Assembly (NCBI RefSeq): GCF_020379485.1 | Contig: NC_063436.1 | Coordinates: 22,814,423 to 22,878,422, forward strand | Direction of reading: 5' to 3' | Length of the DNA: 64,000 bases | From: Brassica napus | Lineage: Eukaryota; Streptophyta; Magnoliopsida; Brassicales; Brassicaceae | Part shown: in pieces, positions 46,010 to 59,220 of the stretch | Numbering within the stretch: position 1 is the first letter of the stretch | How the letters are laid out: every line of letters begins with the position of its first letter | Translations under genes and position numbers: made by a program | The notes under the pieces: generated by a model | What the model was told of the DNA's origin: nothing | Seen by the model: the letters and a program-made list of their open reading frames with translations, nothing else | Databases searched by the model: none

Positions 46010-47422
46010 TCACGGGCTGCACTTCTTCCTCGCGAACCCAAACCTGTCATTCTCCAAATCATACTCCACGTGATAGTTCTGTTGCTGAAAGCTCCCGAGA
46101 ATAATCGCGGGGCCACTCCGACCACCAACGGAACTAACCGTGTTATCAGAAACCACCGTTAAACAAACGTTATCAACGCTTCCGACAAGCGTAAAGTAAT
46201 TAGACAACGGCAACTCCATTTTCGCTCCACCTTTAAATACGAACGTTAACTCCGGCACCGTCACTGATCCCTTGCCGGAGATGTTGAAGCACGGCCCAAG
46301 TCCGGTGATCTTCTCCAGTTCCTTTTCTCTGCTGTAATTCGACATCTGCGCCGCGAATTCCTCAGCAACGAGCTCGAAAACGGGTCGCTCCATGAAAGTA
46401 AACGTGGATCCGGAATCGACGATGGATCCCCCGTTTCCGTCGGGTCCGGGCGCTAAGAGCTTGTAGGGAATCTTCACACGCTTCCTTCCGACGAACATTC
46501 GCCGGAGACTGAGGTAGTAGTACTCGAGAAACGCAGAGTTGGAGACGTTCGGGTTGTTTCGAAACGGGGTGTAGCTAAGACCCGGAGTTTTCGACCCGAT
46601 TTTATGACCCGACCCGGTATCCAGATCCAGATCGGTGCTCACGTTCGTGTCGTCGAATCTACGGGAGACCAAGCAATGCGAGAATCTCTTGAGGTTCATC
46701 TGCGAAGGAAGCGATTCGGGTCCTCGTCCGAACCCGGCTATACCAGCGGGCTGTCGGGTCGAGAGAATAGAGCATCCGATGACGAAATCGGGTACGGTTA
46801 GATCCGCGAAATTAAGCTTTTCGGATAGTAAAATCCCAGCCGTTGATCCTAATCCGTATTGGAGAATGTACGGTGGACAAGCGACGGTGCAGTTACGGGT
46901 ACTCGGGTCGCATCCTCTGCATTTAACATTGGATCCGAATAGGAATCTGCATTTCGGATTCTGACATCCGATAACCCGCGACGAGGAAGAGCTCTTGGGG
47001 ACGAATCTTCGGATCCGGGTCGGATCCAGACCCGGGAAATTGCAGCCGGAGCAGAGATACCTTGAGGTGCAAGGAAACCAGACGAGGCTGCTTCCGGTAT
47101 CGAACACGAAAGGGATGGTTTGCGACGGCGTGCCGAAGCTGAGAGAGACGGAGTATCCGCCGTAGCTTTTGGGAGTAAGAGGGGATTTCACGGCGGCGGC
47201 GGAGGAGGTGAAGAGGGAATCTTCGTTTGGTTTGATGGAGGTGGGTTGTTTGAGCTGTTGGGCTCTGGCGATGGAGGAATCGGCGAGACGGCGGAGAGCG
47301 AGGTGAGCGTCGTTGTTGGGTGATTGGTCTGTGTAGTGGGAGAAAGGAGAGAGAGGTAATTTGACGGCGGAGACGACGGAGAGGAAGATAAGGAAGAATA
47401 AGAAGAGAGGAGGAAAAGCCAT
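46010..47422 (-). CDS. Secreted nepenthesin-type aspartyl protease (At3g52500-like)
   Basis: 470-aa single-exon aspartyl protease of the plant A1B (nepenthesin/CND41-like) group; remembered Arabidopsis At3g52500 is about 469 aa. A signal peptide covers residues 1-19 (FLFFLIFLSVVSA), so the enzyme should be secreted or wall-bound. Both catalytic aspartates are in place: Asp108 in VFDTGSS and Asp336 in IVDSGST. The nepenthesin-type Cys-rich insert follows the first site (about residues 118-182, many Cys), and a C-terminal FGFARKKC motif closes the fold. Start at 47422; TATA (minus) at 47577-47584, about 155 bp upstream. No intron, frameshift or missing key residue. Substrate unknown. Confidence 0.93.
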   Translation of the reverse strand: MAFPPLFLFFLIFLSVVSAVKLPLSPFSHYTDQSPNNDAHLALRRLADSSIARAQQLKQPTSIKPNEDSLFTSSAAAVKSPLTPKSYGGYSVSLSFGTPSQTIPFVFDTGSSLVWFPCTSRYLCSGCNFPGLDPTRIRRFVPKSSSSSRVIGCQNPKCRFLFGSNVKCRGCDPSTRNCTVACPPYILQYGLGSTAGILLSEKLNFADLTVPDFVIGCSILSTRQPAGIAGFGRGPESLPSQMNLKRFSHCLVSRRFDDTNVSTDLDLDTGSGHKIGSKTPGLSYTPFRNNPNVSNSAFLEYYYLSLRRMFVGRKRVKIPYKLLAPGPDGNGGSIVDSGSTFTFMERPVFELVAEEFAAQMSNYSREKELEKITGLGPCFNISGKGSVTVPELTFVFKGGAKMELPLSNYFTLVGSVDNVCLTVVSDNTVSSVGGRSGPAIILGSFQQQNYHVEYDLENDRFGFARKKCSP

Positions 47423-48964
47423 TTGTGTGTATGTGTTGATCTGTTTTGGCTTGGTGGCTTATGGGTTAAGTAAGAAGAAGGAGAACGAAGAAGACAAGAG
47501 TGGAAAGTGGAAAAGAAGAGCAACGAATGGGTGATAAAGTGGAGAATCATGTTCCATCTCTGTGACTTTCTTCTTCCTTTTATAAAAATAATAAAGAAAG
47601 AAAAATCTATTACAAATGTGCTTGTCGTTACGAGGAAACTTACCACTATACGTGAAATGTTTTCTTTTTGACGTCGACATGATACGTGTATAAATCGAGA
47701 GAAACCAGCCAATATGTTTGTATTTATAAAAACATGATTTGAATCGAATTTATAATGCATTAATATGAAATTATGGGTTGATAATGATTATACTATTTGA
47801 TATACAACTACTGAAATCCATGTATGATTTGTAAATACTCTTCTTTTTTTTTGCTTATATGTAGTTTTGCGTTTAGATTGATATACACGAATTTGAATAA
47901 AGTAATTATTTACTGCATGAACCTCGACCTTAGAAATCAATTGACCAACCAAAGCATGCTGAGTATAATATGTGTGAGTAATCAACCACTTGCATATTTT
48001 GTTGATCCTTATAAACTATGTGACCTTAAATTTTTAGAAGTGGCACAATGATAAAACAATTCTAAGGGGTTTCCTCGCAAACACGTCACCTAGAAGGCAG
48101 AACGATATTGACGAAGAATCAATAGAATCAGTGATGACAATTATGAACTTGAAACAAGTGAATTTGCCATATAAGTAACCATGTCAAGCCAAGACTGTCA
48201 AGTAATATTTAGGTTTACCATATAACAAAATATATAATTATAGTCATCTGAAAGTGGATTTCTTCTTTTTGACTTCTTATTTCATTGTTAAAGTTGATTA
48301 GTTACTAAGTATATATTTAAATTTGCGTAGGTAATGTTTTGGAGTGGTAGATAGTATATTTGTAAGATATTACTCCTGTTTAAAATGGTAAATATACATA
48401 GCAACTGTTTTAGAGTAAAGTAATATTTTTGGAAGATTTTCCAATTTTGTTCTCTGTCTTTTGCCAAACTTCAAATATCAGTGTCAAGCCTCTTTGGTTA
48501 CCGTTGGCTGGTGTAAATGTGAACACACGAAATGAGAAAGACTTTTGATGAAATTAGCCGTTTGGGTTTACAAAATTATAATGCAATCATGCAACTATTG
48601 CTAGTGTAGCCAAAACATTGTTTTTCTTTTCTTGGCAATTTTTTTCTGACGTCAAACATTTAATTTAAAATTTGAAAGTGTAGAATAATATCAACTGCAT
48701 AGGACAACGTAACAGTTAGTATTATTTTGAATCCTTTTACTTTCTTTTGCCACACCTTATACTTGCATTAATCACGATACTTTTATATGAGTATTTGTAA
48801 CAAAAATTAAACAAGTGCCTCAAATACTCTGTGATTGTTAAATAAATATAGTCATGACTCATGTAGCCCACATCTAGACGTAAGAGCTTCCCTAGTTAAA
48901 CTCATTCCGATATGTTTTAACGTTTCTTACACCTATTCTGATCAGGAGTTGTGTTGTTTCACCT
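47423..48964. other. Intergenic, protease promoter
   Basis: Contains the TATA motif of the protease gene (cttttata, 47577-47584). The rest is AT-rich without a supported gene. Confidence 0.5.
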
Positions 48965-49086
48965 AAAGGCTTGCCTTTGGAAACAACATTGCTCGTATTG
49001 GAGAAACCCTTCTTTACTCACCTAGTCTTCATGTTCCTCAACTCTACGTTATATGGCCTTCTCTTTTGGCAAAAAGCTAGGGACAT
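48965..49086 (+). pseudogene. ABCG (PDR) transporter exon relic
   Basis: On + the DNA reads [16 protein letters not shown] and, after a one-base frameshift with an in-frame TAG, VFMFLNSTLYGLLFWQKARDM followed by a GTAAGT donor at 49087. This corresponds exactly to the 3' half and donor site of exon 19 in the neighbouring intact ABCG gene ([20 protein letters not shown]...LFWQKANK), but on the opposite strand and diverged. Neighbouring exons were not found, so it is an isolated decayed piece of another PDR gene. Confidence 0.75.
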
Positions 49087-49474
49087 GTAAGTCTCTTCTC
49101 TCCATTTTGAAATATGATTGTGTACCATTACCAAAGGATTCCAAAAACGTTTTGTTCACTAAATCTACTGAACCTGAGTTTTCTAAATGCCAATACACTC
49201 TTCTTCATACTGAACCTGTGAACTGCATTTGCCAACGGAAGCCTACAATAAATCATTGCTCTGTATATATGATTGTGCAGGCAATGATGTTTCTCATACT
49301 CCATTCAAAGTTCTTTTTCTTTTTTGTCATGTGAGTCACTTTTCTCTTTGAATGTCACACATTCAACCGTTGGTTCTCTTAGGCACAAGTATAACAGATT
49401 AAGAAAGCTTTAACTTATTTATTTTCTAAATTCCAAAACATTACTTAACCTACCAACGAAACATTTAGAGTAAA
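49087..49474. other. Spacer after ABCG relic
   Basis: Holds possible intron DNA of the relic and the 3' flank of the minus-strand ABCG gene. No further exon recognised. Confidence 0.4.
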
Positions 49475-52400
49475 TCACTTCTTTTGGAAATTGAGTTTAC
49501 CGATGAAGAATGCGAAAAGAGAAGCCAAGAGAATGGGGAAGGCAATGAGAACGATAGCTACAAGAACCAAAGAATCATGTCTGAAACCAAAATAGTCTTC
49601 CAAGAAATCTGAAACCTTCTTCTTCTCTCCAAATGCTACTATCTCTTTTTCCATATCTCCATACTGAGATGTGAGCAATCCATTCAAAACCCATGACGTA
49701 GGGCTCAAGTAATACATCCATATCCACCATTTCGGAATGCTCTGCATATCAATCAACAAAACTCTCATGCATTTGTATCTTTTTATCTTTATATTGGTCA
49801 GAGGTACTTACAGGTTTTGGAATGACATAACCAGCGAAGAGATTGACCATTGAGTAAAAGCCCGAACGGAGAGTAAAAGCAACGTGAATGTTTGGGGTGA
49901 TGACGACTAAAAGCATGCCAAAGTAGTTGTAAATGAGCAACGTGCAGAAGACTGCGTAGAAGCTCCAGAACACTTTGTACACCGAGAAGTAATAGCCAAC
50001 CATAGGATACAAGATTACCACACATAATATAGACTGGACTAATGAGTATGGAATCTCAACCAACACCTATAAAAGTTTAGGCTTCAGTATATCTATTACT
50101 CTCTGTATGGATTTGATTTGAGGAAAATGTGTTAACCTGTGCAAGGGAGTACGCCCATGAGGTGTACATTTGAGCAAATCTTTCGCGGTAGAAGACATTT
50201 CTTTCGGTTGCAATGCAGAATAACACTGTAGAGCAATTGTTCATTCCAGTGAAAAGAACCACCGTGTACATTGAGCCCAATACATTGAAAAGATCTTGTT
50301 GAGTGTTTCTGCCAAAGAAGAAAGGTAAACACAAAGTTTGAGAGACAACAAAACTTAAAAGAAAGGAAGAGAGGGAAGAGACTAACATTTTATTAGCCTT
50401 TTGCCAGAACAAAACGCCACAGATCAAAGAGGTAAGACACATGAAGAGGATGCGAGTGAGATTGTAGGAAGGGTTTCTCCAATAAGAGAGGTGTTGTTTC
50501 CATAGGCATGCCTTGAACTGTCCCCAACCCGTTTGAGCATATCGCGTCGAGGAGGTTAGTTCTTCTGTTCCTGAAGATGTACCTCTCATTTGCTCTATTA
50601 CTATGTTGTTCTCCCTTAAAACAAAACAAAGGTAAGCAAGTTTCAAGGAAACAACATTCTAAGTGTTGATAGACTTACTTAAACAAAGAAGATTCCTTGT
50701 AGATTTGGGCCAAATCAACACCAAGTTTGTCTTCTGATGATCTAGAAGTAATGTCTAGTAACCAAGTGGCTGGATTAGTGTTCTCTTTCATTTTCGGAAC
50801 TCCAGGAATCCTCTGTAGTTAAAAATACTATTGTAAATAATGAAAAAACAGTTTTAGTATTATCTTGTGGAACTTACCATAAAGTATTCAATAACATTGC
50901 TTGAATGTTGTCCAAGAGGTCCATGATAGATAATCCTTCCTCCATTTTTCATCAAAACCAGCTGCAGTTGAATGTCACATAATGTACTCTTAGAAAAGAG
51001 CCTTTTAAAATGGGAATGTGTATTATTCTCAAGATCGTTACCTCATCAAAAGCTTCAAAGATATCAGTTCCCGGTTGGTGAATGGTGCAAACAACAGTTC
51101 TACCAGTCTCTGTGATATTCTTCACAGCTCTCATTACAATTGCAGCAGCTCTTGCATCTAATCCAGTGGTTGGTTCATCCATGAATATGATTGAAGGATT
51201 GGCAACAAGCTCCACAGCTATTGTCAGTCTCTTGCGTTGTTCTGTTGTTAACCCGCTAACTCCCGGAAGTCCTACTAGGGAATCTTTAATCTCCTCCAGC
51301 TCTATCGTCTCAAGAACTTCTCTGACTATTGCCTATAAGAAAAATCAAGAAAATTCTCAGACAAGTGAGAGCTAAAAGGATATAATAATTTTTGTTTTCA
51401 AATAATGGCTTACCCTTTTTGTTTCAGAGTTGATGCTAGAAGGAAGTCGAAGCCAAGCAGAGTATTCCAAGGACTCCTCTATGGTTAAATTGGGAGAGTG
51501 AATATCAAACTGCTCACAGTAACCTGAAACCCTTGCAAATGTTTCTTGCACCTTACGGTAGCCACCTACTTGGATCTCTCCTTCAATGTCACCGTGGCTT
51601 TTCCTTCCAGAAAGAACATCCATCAGAGTCGTTTTACCAGCACCACTCACACCCATTAGAGCAGTGAGAACACCAGGCTTGAATGCGCCTGTAACGTTAG
51701 AGAGGAGCTGCACCTTCTTGCCCTTTCAACAGAAACAAGAGACACCACCAAACATTTTTAACTCGTGTCTTTTGTTTAAAAGGTTCAAAGAAGTTTTAGA
51801 TACTCAGTTTACCTGAGGAGTTTGGACAAAATAACAGACGTCTTGAAATGTGAAAGTTAAGGACTTGAATGGTAATGCATTTTTGGACTGGGAAGCAACT
51901 TTAGAACTAGACTTAGTATGGTTTCCTGAACTTTGAGTGTTATCATCACCAGACACAATCGCACGAGACCTATTTGAAGCTGAAATTTAAGGAAAAGATC
52001 AGTCCTCATATGCGTATACTAACTTCTATCACTCATATATTATATAAAAGATGTTTTGTGAACTTACTCTTTAGAAATGTCAAAGCCAGTACAAATACAA
52101 TATTGAAGAAGAATGCGAAGCCAATTAAAGCACCAAATACACTCCAGTAAGATTGATCACCAAAGTTCAGACCTCGAGCATCAAGAACTTCTTCCCCTAA
52201 CGTTCTGTTTCCAGATGTTGCCTAATGGTAACAAATAGATGATGCAAATCAATAATTAGTTAGAAAATTGTGAAAGTTTTCTAAGGAATTGGTTACCTGA
52301 CTCCACCGTGTAGAGAAAAATTCATTTGTGGTTAGACCAATCTCAGCATATGACAACGGAGACAACCAAAAACCCCACTGAAGCCAAGCAGGCATGGACG

Positions 52401-55400
52401 CTGAAACATAGCAGAACAAACTACAATGAATCCTCCAAAAACTTATTATGAAACTTGTGTTCCAAGTAACAAGACTTACGTTTCCGAAGGACGAATCCTC
52501 CAAATAATGAGAGAAGCAGTACAGAGACTGTTCCAACTGTTGTGGCAAGAACGAAATCTCGAAAGGTGGCAGCTATAGCACGGAACATCGATATACATGA
52601 AAGGTGTAAAGCAAAGAAGATCAGGAACTGGCGAAAAAACCTGAAGAAAATAAAATTGAATTAGCAGATAAATTTCTTGAATTGTACAAAACATGTTGTG
52701 AATGTTGTTACCTGCCAATATCAGGACTATAACCAATGACATAATATGTCAACGAGGTCCAGAGAAACGCTTCAAGAAATGAAATGGGTATCTTTAAAAT
52801 AGCTGAAGGAAGTGCATAAGCCCAAGCAGGATAAAAGTACAACTCTTTCTGCTTGTAGAACACTGAAAGCCTTGAGATTGTAAGTGTGAGTTCTGGAAGT
52901 CCATCAGCAAGCATTTTAAAGATTGAAAAGAACAAAGAACCCATTAGATAATTAGCATGCACTAGATCTCTTTTAGACCCAGTCCTTAGATAAACGGTCA
53001 TTGTAATAGATCCAATGCAAATCAACTGCATTAAAAGGGTAAAAAAGGTTTAAGCATGTAATGGTTAAAACAAGTATAGATTTTCTGGTAAAAAAAATAC
53101 AAGAACTTACGAGTCCAGACTTGAATACATAAACAAAAGAGTTTCGTTTCATCAGAAGAAACTCTCTCCTTGAGCAAGCTTTTAACATCTCCCAGTTGCT
53201 AAGTGAGTATTTTCTTGAGCATAAAGCATCTTTCTGAGCCTGAGACTTTTCAAGTGTCTTGGAGAGTTCTTCTTGTTGTTGTAACCCAAGCTCAGACTTT
53301 TTGAACCTCTCAATAAATGAGTCAATGGACACATAAGAATATGGTTTGTCTATGTGACACCAATACTGTTCTTGATCTTTTCTTGAGATAACCTCCTGAA
53401 GAAATTCAGCAACAGATTTTCTAGTTGGACATTTAAATCCACAATCCTCAAAGAATCTACAAATATGATCCCTTGGACCAATGTAGATTATCTTTCCTTC
53501 TCCCATAAGAATCACATCGTCGAAAAGCTCAAACGTTTCTGGTGCAGGCTGAAGCAGTGAAACCATTATTGTTCCTTCAGACAGAAGTGCATAATGTCGG
53601 AGACAAGATACAATCTGGAACGTTGTTGAGCTGTCCAAACCATTGGATATTTCATCCATGAACAAAGTTTTGATTGGACCTACGATCGTCTCACCTGCAG
53701 TAATAAATGATACATATCAAAATATGAATTTTGTCTTGAAAAGACATTAGAACCAATGTGCATGTGAATGCTTAAGTTACCTGTAGTTAATCTTCTCTTT
53801 TGACCACCAGATATTCCTGGTCTTGAAGTATCTCCAACGCGTGTATCTGCACAGAGACTGAGCCCTAGGATCTGATAGTAATAATAAAACAGATGCATAA
53901 GCGCATAAATAACTTCTGATAGTGTTTCAAAAAAAAAAAAATAATAAATAACTTCTGAAGAGAAAACACCTCTAAAAGTACCATACCTTTAGGATATAAT
54001 CAGTTTGCAGATTAGTCTTTGAACCTTCAATAGAAGCTGCCTGTCATGATTTAGATTTTTATTATTTCTAACTGGATTTACTTATTATATTCTTATTAAA
54101 GCACTATAGATTTTTACCTTCATGTATGCATCTATATCAGGATCTGGAACTATTCCTTTCAGTTTCTCCCTTCTACTAATCTCTTTCATAGTTTCTGTTA
54201 ATATCACAGAAGTTTAATGCAACAAGAACTCAGCAAAAAAAAGAAACACAAGAATAATTGTTATCCTCACCTAAACGGCTTCCTGTGCCTTGAAAACATC
54301 CTGAAAAATCGAGTGTCTCTCTCACAGTAATATCTGGAATGTGTAGATCATTTTGACTTACATAATTTGATGTTTTCTCAGGAACAAACTCTGATAATAA
54401 GTGACCATTGTAACTAACGTCTCCTGTAGTCTGTAAGGTGGAAGCAACTCATTTGATTTGTGAACAAAACAACTCATTCATTGTTTTAATGATTGAATTA
54501 ACAAAAACAAACCTTCAAAGAATGGTCGAGTCTTCCAGCTAGTGCAAGTAGCAGAGTGGTTTTACCACAACTAGGAGGACCAAGCAACAAAGTCATTCTG
54601 CAAACAAACAAAAACAAAACCAAAACGTTTCTGTCTTTGTAAAGAAAGCAAAAATTAATGGGAAGTGTTGTTGCAAGAATCTACCTTTTAGGCCTTACGA
54701 TACCACTGACGCCATTCAAGATGCTTATGTTTTTTTCTTTCTTTAAACATATGACTCTCTGTCACAAAAATCACCATTATGCATATAATTAATTACAAGA
54801 AGTCCAACATTAGGATGTTAACGTGGAAATTAAAAAGGATACAATCTCACTTACAGATATTCAAAAAAAAAAATATATATATATATATATTAAAAAAAAA
54901 AGGATACAATCTCACTTACAGATATTCTGCTTGCAATAGCATTCCAAAGAGTTGGGATGGGCTTTCCATAAACTACCTCACACTCCGCTTCCACAAAAAG
55001 ATCACTGAACCTCACTTCAATCGTCGGTAGCTCGAGACCAACCCTACAAAATATACATGAGATTAATATAGAGACAAATAATATTTACATTTTCTTAACA
55101 TATAAACATGAAACAAGGAACATAACCATAATAAAAAACATTGTCTTGAACCTTGAAACTTACTCATCGATTCTGTTTTTGATTTTCTGCAATAACCTGA
55201 GGTTATCATCCTCAACATGTCTAATGAGCTCATCAATAAAGAGATGTCTATCAAGATCCTCAAGTTTAGAAACATCCATGACTCGTCTCTCGTTTCTTCT
55301 TCCTTGTTCATCTCTGTTCCAGAACAGGGCAGTAGTGATCCTTCCAAACGTTGGTAATCTCTCAATAGCAGCCCACTGAGAGCGAACCTCCTCATCACCA

Positions 55401-55441
55401 ACATTACCATTTTCATCTCCAGCTATTTGAGGCTTTGTCAT
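49475..55441 (-). CDS. Full-size ABCG/PDR transporter, ABCG30-like (22 exons)
   Basis: Plasma-membrane pleiotropic-drug-resistance ABC exporter, closest in memory to Arabidopsis ABCG30/PDR2 (ABCG42/43 are near relatives). I placed 22 exons with GT...AG borders and continuous phase, giving 1388 aa (family about 1400): 55164-55441, 54920-55043, 54685-54758, 54513-54597, 54271-54430, 54118-54194, 53987-54040, 53781-53871, 53111-53694, 52712-53025, 52480-52640, 52297-52400, 52068-52221, 51813-51979, 51414-51722, 51042-51332, 50878-50961, 50679-50812, 50387-50614, 50137-50308, 49812-50066, 49475-49741. NBD1 has Walker [10 protein letters not shown] and signature [11 protein letters not shown]2 has Walker [10 protein letters not shown], signature [11 protein letters not shown] and Walker B IIFMDEPT. 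Two membrane domains follow the NBDs. It ends [11 protein letters not shown]. Substrate unknown; ABCG30 is implicated in ABA uptake or root exudation. Confidence 0.92.
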
Positions 55442-56231
55442 TATTGGAGAAAAATATTCCCAAAAATATTCTACGTTACAGAAGAAGTTATATAGAGATA
55501 TGATCACAAGATTCACGACCCAAGTGGGGGCTTCACGAAGTTATAGGTCTTAATGCGAAGCCCCACAAGCATGGATCAACTCTGAACAAAACAAGAAAAC
55601 AAATGAATTAAAAAAATTGGGTGAGCGTTGAAAAAATTATTAAAAAAATGGTGCAGTGTTTGAAGAGATTCTCTATGATTTGGAGAAAAGATTCAATGAT
55701 TGCGGCTGGAATCAACGAGGGTTCTTACTACTTATAGTTGAAAGTAAGTACCTATTTTGTGTAGTTCTTGTCTGCTTCAAAACAAGATATAGTTTACCAA
55801 GAATCGGGTTTGATTTGAAGAGCAGTTGAAAATTCAACTGCCAAATTACATGGAAAGTGGAACATGGCATGTCAGACACTAAATCATATTCAACCCAACT
55901 ATTTTGGGAGAAAACGATCTTCAAGGGTACAACATATCAAACTCCATAAATAGGATAATAATATATAACAAAAGAGTTGCTTCTGGCCAGAAGATATCTA
56001 TGATATTGCCATGCCACACAGCCTGTCGAATAAGAGATGGAACCGTGTTAATTGGTTGACTACGTAAGAATAAATATAACGACGGATCCTCCGGGCTGCT
56101 TGATTCCGCAAACATGTGAGACGTGTAATGGTGAGAATAATATATAATTGTTTGATTTGCTAAACGTGTAGGATATGATTTTGTGATATTTATGAAATAT
56201 ACAAAAGGACTTCTATATATAGTATTAATAA
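55442..56231. other. ABCG promoter and spacer
   Basis: TATA motif on minus (ttatata, 55488-55494) about 50 bp before the ATG. The first 75 bp upstream of the ATG are shared with the second ABCG copy at 62.8 kb. Beyond that no gene is seen up to the Helitron. Confidence 0.55.
55488..55494 (-). promoter_or_regulatory. TATA box of the ABCG gene
   Basis: Reads CTATATAAC on minus, 47-53 bp before the start codon. The same motif is kept in the duplicated copy at 62746-62752. Confidence 0.6.
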
Positions 56232-57077
56232 TCTATACTATTATTTGCAAAGTAAATTTTAGCAACGGAGTTCTCACGTTAAAGTTAGAGCGGTTAATAT
56301 CTATATTACCCTTAATGAATTTATCTATAATTAACTATATAATCAAAAACGAATTTTTATTTATAATATTATTTTTTTTCAAAAAGATAAATTTTACATT
56401 GTGTTGTTATCTTAAAACATATTTTTCAGCTATAAATATAATTAAAAACGAATTTTTATTAATAATACTAATTTTTTTAAAAAATAAGATAATTCTTATA
56501 TATTGTGTTGTTATCTTAAATTTTTTTTCAATTATAAAAGTTAGAAATAACAAATAAACAATTTATAATTAAATACTAGTCAACTAAAACGAATTTTTAT
56601 TTATAATATTTTTTTTTTCAAAAAGATAAATTTTACATTGTGTTGTTATTATCTTAAAACATATTTTTTCAGTAATAAATATAATTAAAAACGAATTTTT
56701 ATTAATAATACTATTTTTTAAAAAAAAAAAGATAATTCTTATATATTGTGTTGTTATCTTAAATTTTTTTTTTCAATTATAAAAGTTAGAAATAACAAAT
56801 AAACAATTTATAATTAAATATTAGTCAACTAAATTTTTATAAATATATTTACTAAAATATTTTTAATATGTGAATGTTTTCTTTTAAAATTTTAGCACAA
56901 TAATAAACATATATATTTTATTTAAATTTACGTCATATATATATAATTTGATGTTTGATTTTTTTTTTTTTGAAAACATAAATAATAAGTTATCATGCTG
57001 ATTTTTGAATTAATAAAATATAAACTAATATATATTTGTAAAACGATTAAGCCCGCATGTGCGGGCAAAACATCTAG
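56232..57077 (+). mobile_element. Non-autonomous Helitron, 846 bp
   Basis: Starts TCTATACTATTATTTGC after a host A and ends hairpin gcccgca-tg-tgcgggc (57051-57066), then aaaacatCTAG before a host T. These are standard Helitron ends. It contains two tandem AT-rich units of about 240 bp (from about 56343 and 56586) sharing aaaacgaatttttat and cattgtgttgttat phrases. Non-coding. Confidence 0.8.
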
Positions 57078-59085
57078 TATGTATGATATACCAACAACAG
57101 AGCTTTTACAAATAAACTTCTATATATTAATAACTAGTTTAAGATCCGCGCAATTGCGCGAGATGAATGTTATATATAAAACTAATTTTTATCTATTATT
57201 ATTTATTTATATTCATTTATGTATTATGTATATAATTAAATTAGAGTAAAGACATAAATCAAAATAATATATCTTGTTTATTTACGATAATTTTTGGTAA
57301 ATTAATCAAACAATTATTTTATTTATTTTATATGGTATATAACTAAATTTCAATGACATGGACATATATATATAGTATATTTTAATATAAATATTTTAAT
57401 ATAAATATTTATTATTGAGAATTCATACTCATATGATAACACAAAATTTTTAATGTGCGATTTTTTGAATGCAAATTTTAAAATTAAAAATATTAAGGTT
57501 TCAATACTTATTCAATACAAATTTAGAAATTATCATATTTAAGTATTTTCCTATGTTATATAGTTTAATTTTAAACTATATTAATATATAATATGAATGT
57601 CTAGTAAATGAAACTTCATATTCATACGATATATGGTCATTTGTATCTTGTTGTTACAAAAAAAAATTAAAAATCTGAGCCAATTACAAAGTTAATTAAC
57701 TGTAAAAAATTAATTGCCTCTTACCACAAAGAATTCCAATATTTTTACTGTCTCTTCTATATAATCTTCAAATAACTATTTTTTCTTTATTTGCTCTCTC
57801 TTATTGTCAATGGTTTCATCTCTTTATCATTTTTTTTTTAGTTTTGAGGGTAATCAATATTGCTTTATTATAAACTTTTTTCAAACATATTTTCCCCTGC
57901 TTCTCAAACTAATATACTGACATGTGGAAAATGTTTTTCAAAAAAAAAAAAGCTAATTAATTGGCTGACACAATGGTTAAAAATCTGAGCCAATTATAAA
58001 GTTAATTCCACGATTTTTACTGTCATGACACACATTCAAACTGTCTCTTCTATATAATTTTCAGATAGCTATTTTGTTCTTTCTCTGCTTCTCAAAGTAA
58101 TACTCTCTTATTCTTTATGTATTGTTCAGCATGAAGTTTTTCTATTTGCAGATTATTCATAGGAGGAGGAAGCTAGAATGAGGCTGTGGCTACGCAAATA
58201 AATTTTAAACTCAGGTTATGAAAATATCAAAGTAAATATTTTACCATTTTTCTCTAAATAAACATGGAAAGTTTTTTTTTTTTGAAAATAAACATGGAAA
58301 GTTTTAATTGTTTTTTTTTGAAGAAATGTTGTCTTTTGTGATTTTTTTGGTTTGTTATGGATATAGGGTGAAATAATGACTAGCTTATCTTGCCATAAAG
58401 AAGGTGAATATGACTTGGTTTGTTATGGATACTAGGTGACCGGTCCGGACATAAGAACATGATTGGTCCGCACCCTGTGTTCTCTTTCGGCCCGTATCTC
58501 ACGAGAGGGAACACAGTAACGTCAGTATGAAAAGACAGATATTGTGTGTATGTATAATTGCAACGTCACAAAATATTTTGTGTCTTTACGAAGATACTTT
58601 CATTCAAAAAATGAAATAAATAGTGTATAGTTTTAGAAGTAACAGATTTTATATTATCATTAATTAGAATTGTATTGTATATGTTTCATAATTCTTTATT
58701 TTAGGTGAATAATATTATTTTTCCATAAATAATAAACACACATTTATGTAGACATATTAAAAGAAAATATAATAAAAATCAAAATATTATCCATAAATAA
58801 TTTAAATTATAAAGTACATTTCTCGATAAAGAAAGCAAATTCAATTAGAAACTTGCAAAAAATTAAATAAATTTTGTAAGCAATTTGACGGGTTAACATT
58901 ATTTGATAGATTTATAAATTTCTAAATTTTATTGAACATGAAATAATATTAAATTGACATATCGTCATCGATCTCCTAACTCATCACAACCCATCTAGCA
59001 AATACAAAAAATAAATAATTGCAACAATTTATTTATTTTAAAATTTGTATTTGAAAAAAATGTAGATTAAAATTACGTACCGTGA

Positions 59086-59220
59086 CTACGAAATATTCTG
59101 AAAAACTTGTTTGTAGATAACATTCAATATTTTTGTCTCCGGCTTCCCTTCTTTACCAGTTATTAAGATTTTTAATCCAGATCTCGACTTAACTCTTGAA
59201 AGTGCAACTTTGCCTTGCAT
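59086..59220 (-). pseudogene. Helitron Rep/helicase C-terminal remnant
   Basis: About 44 codons on minus ending at TAG (59086-59088): VALSRVKSRSGLKILITGKE, then GKPETKILNVIYKQVFQNIS. This is the conserved end of Pif1-type helicase domains in plant Helitron RepHel proteins (LYVALSRV...GLKIL...N.V...VF). The preceding helicase motifs are absent or decayed. Confidence 0.75.

Noticed and set aside
47120..47760. Gly-rich and Ser/Pro-rich frames over the protease start
   Set aside because: Other-frame readings of the signal peptide region and promoter.
49053..49334. 93-codon plus frame after the ABCG relic
   Set aside because: Starts in a different frame from the relic and reads through its donor site; no PDR similarity.
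58366..58460. Possible extra Helitron end (actaggtgaccggtccgg)
   Set aside because: Hairpin stem is weak; the patch repeats a phrase found after 61400 but ends cannot be fixed.
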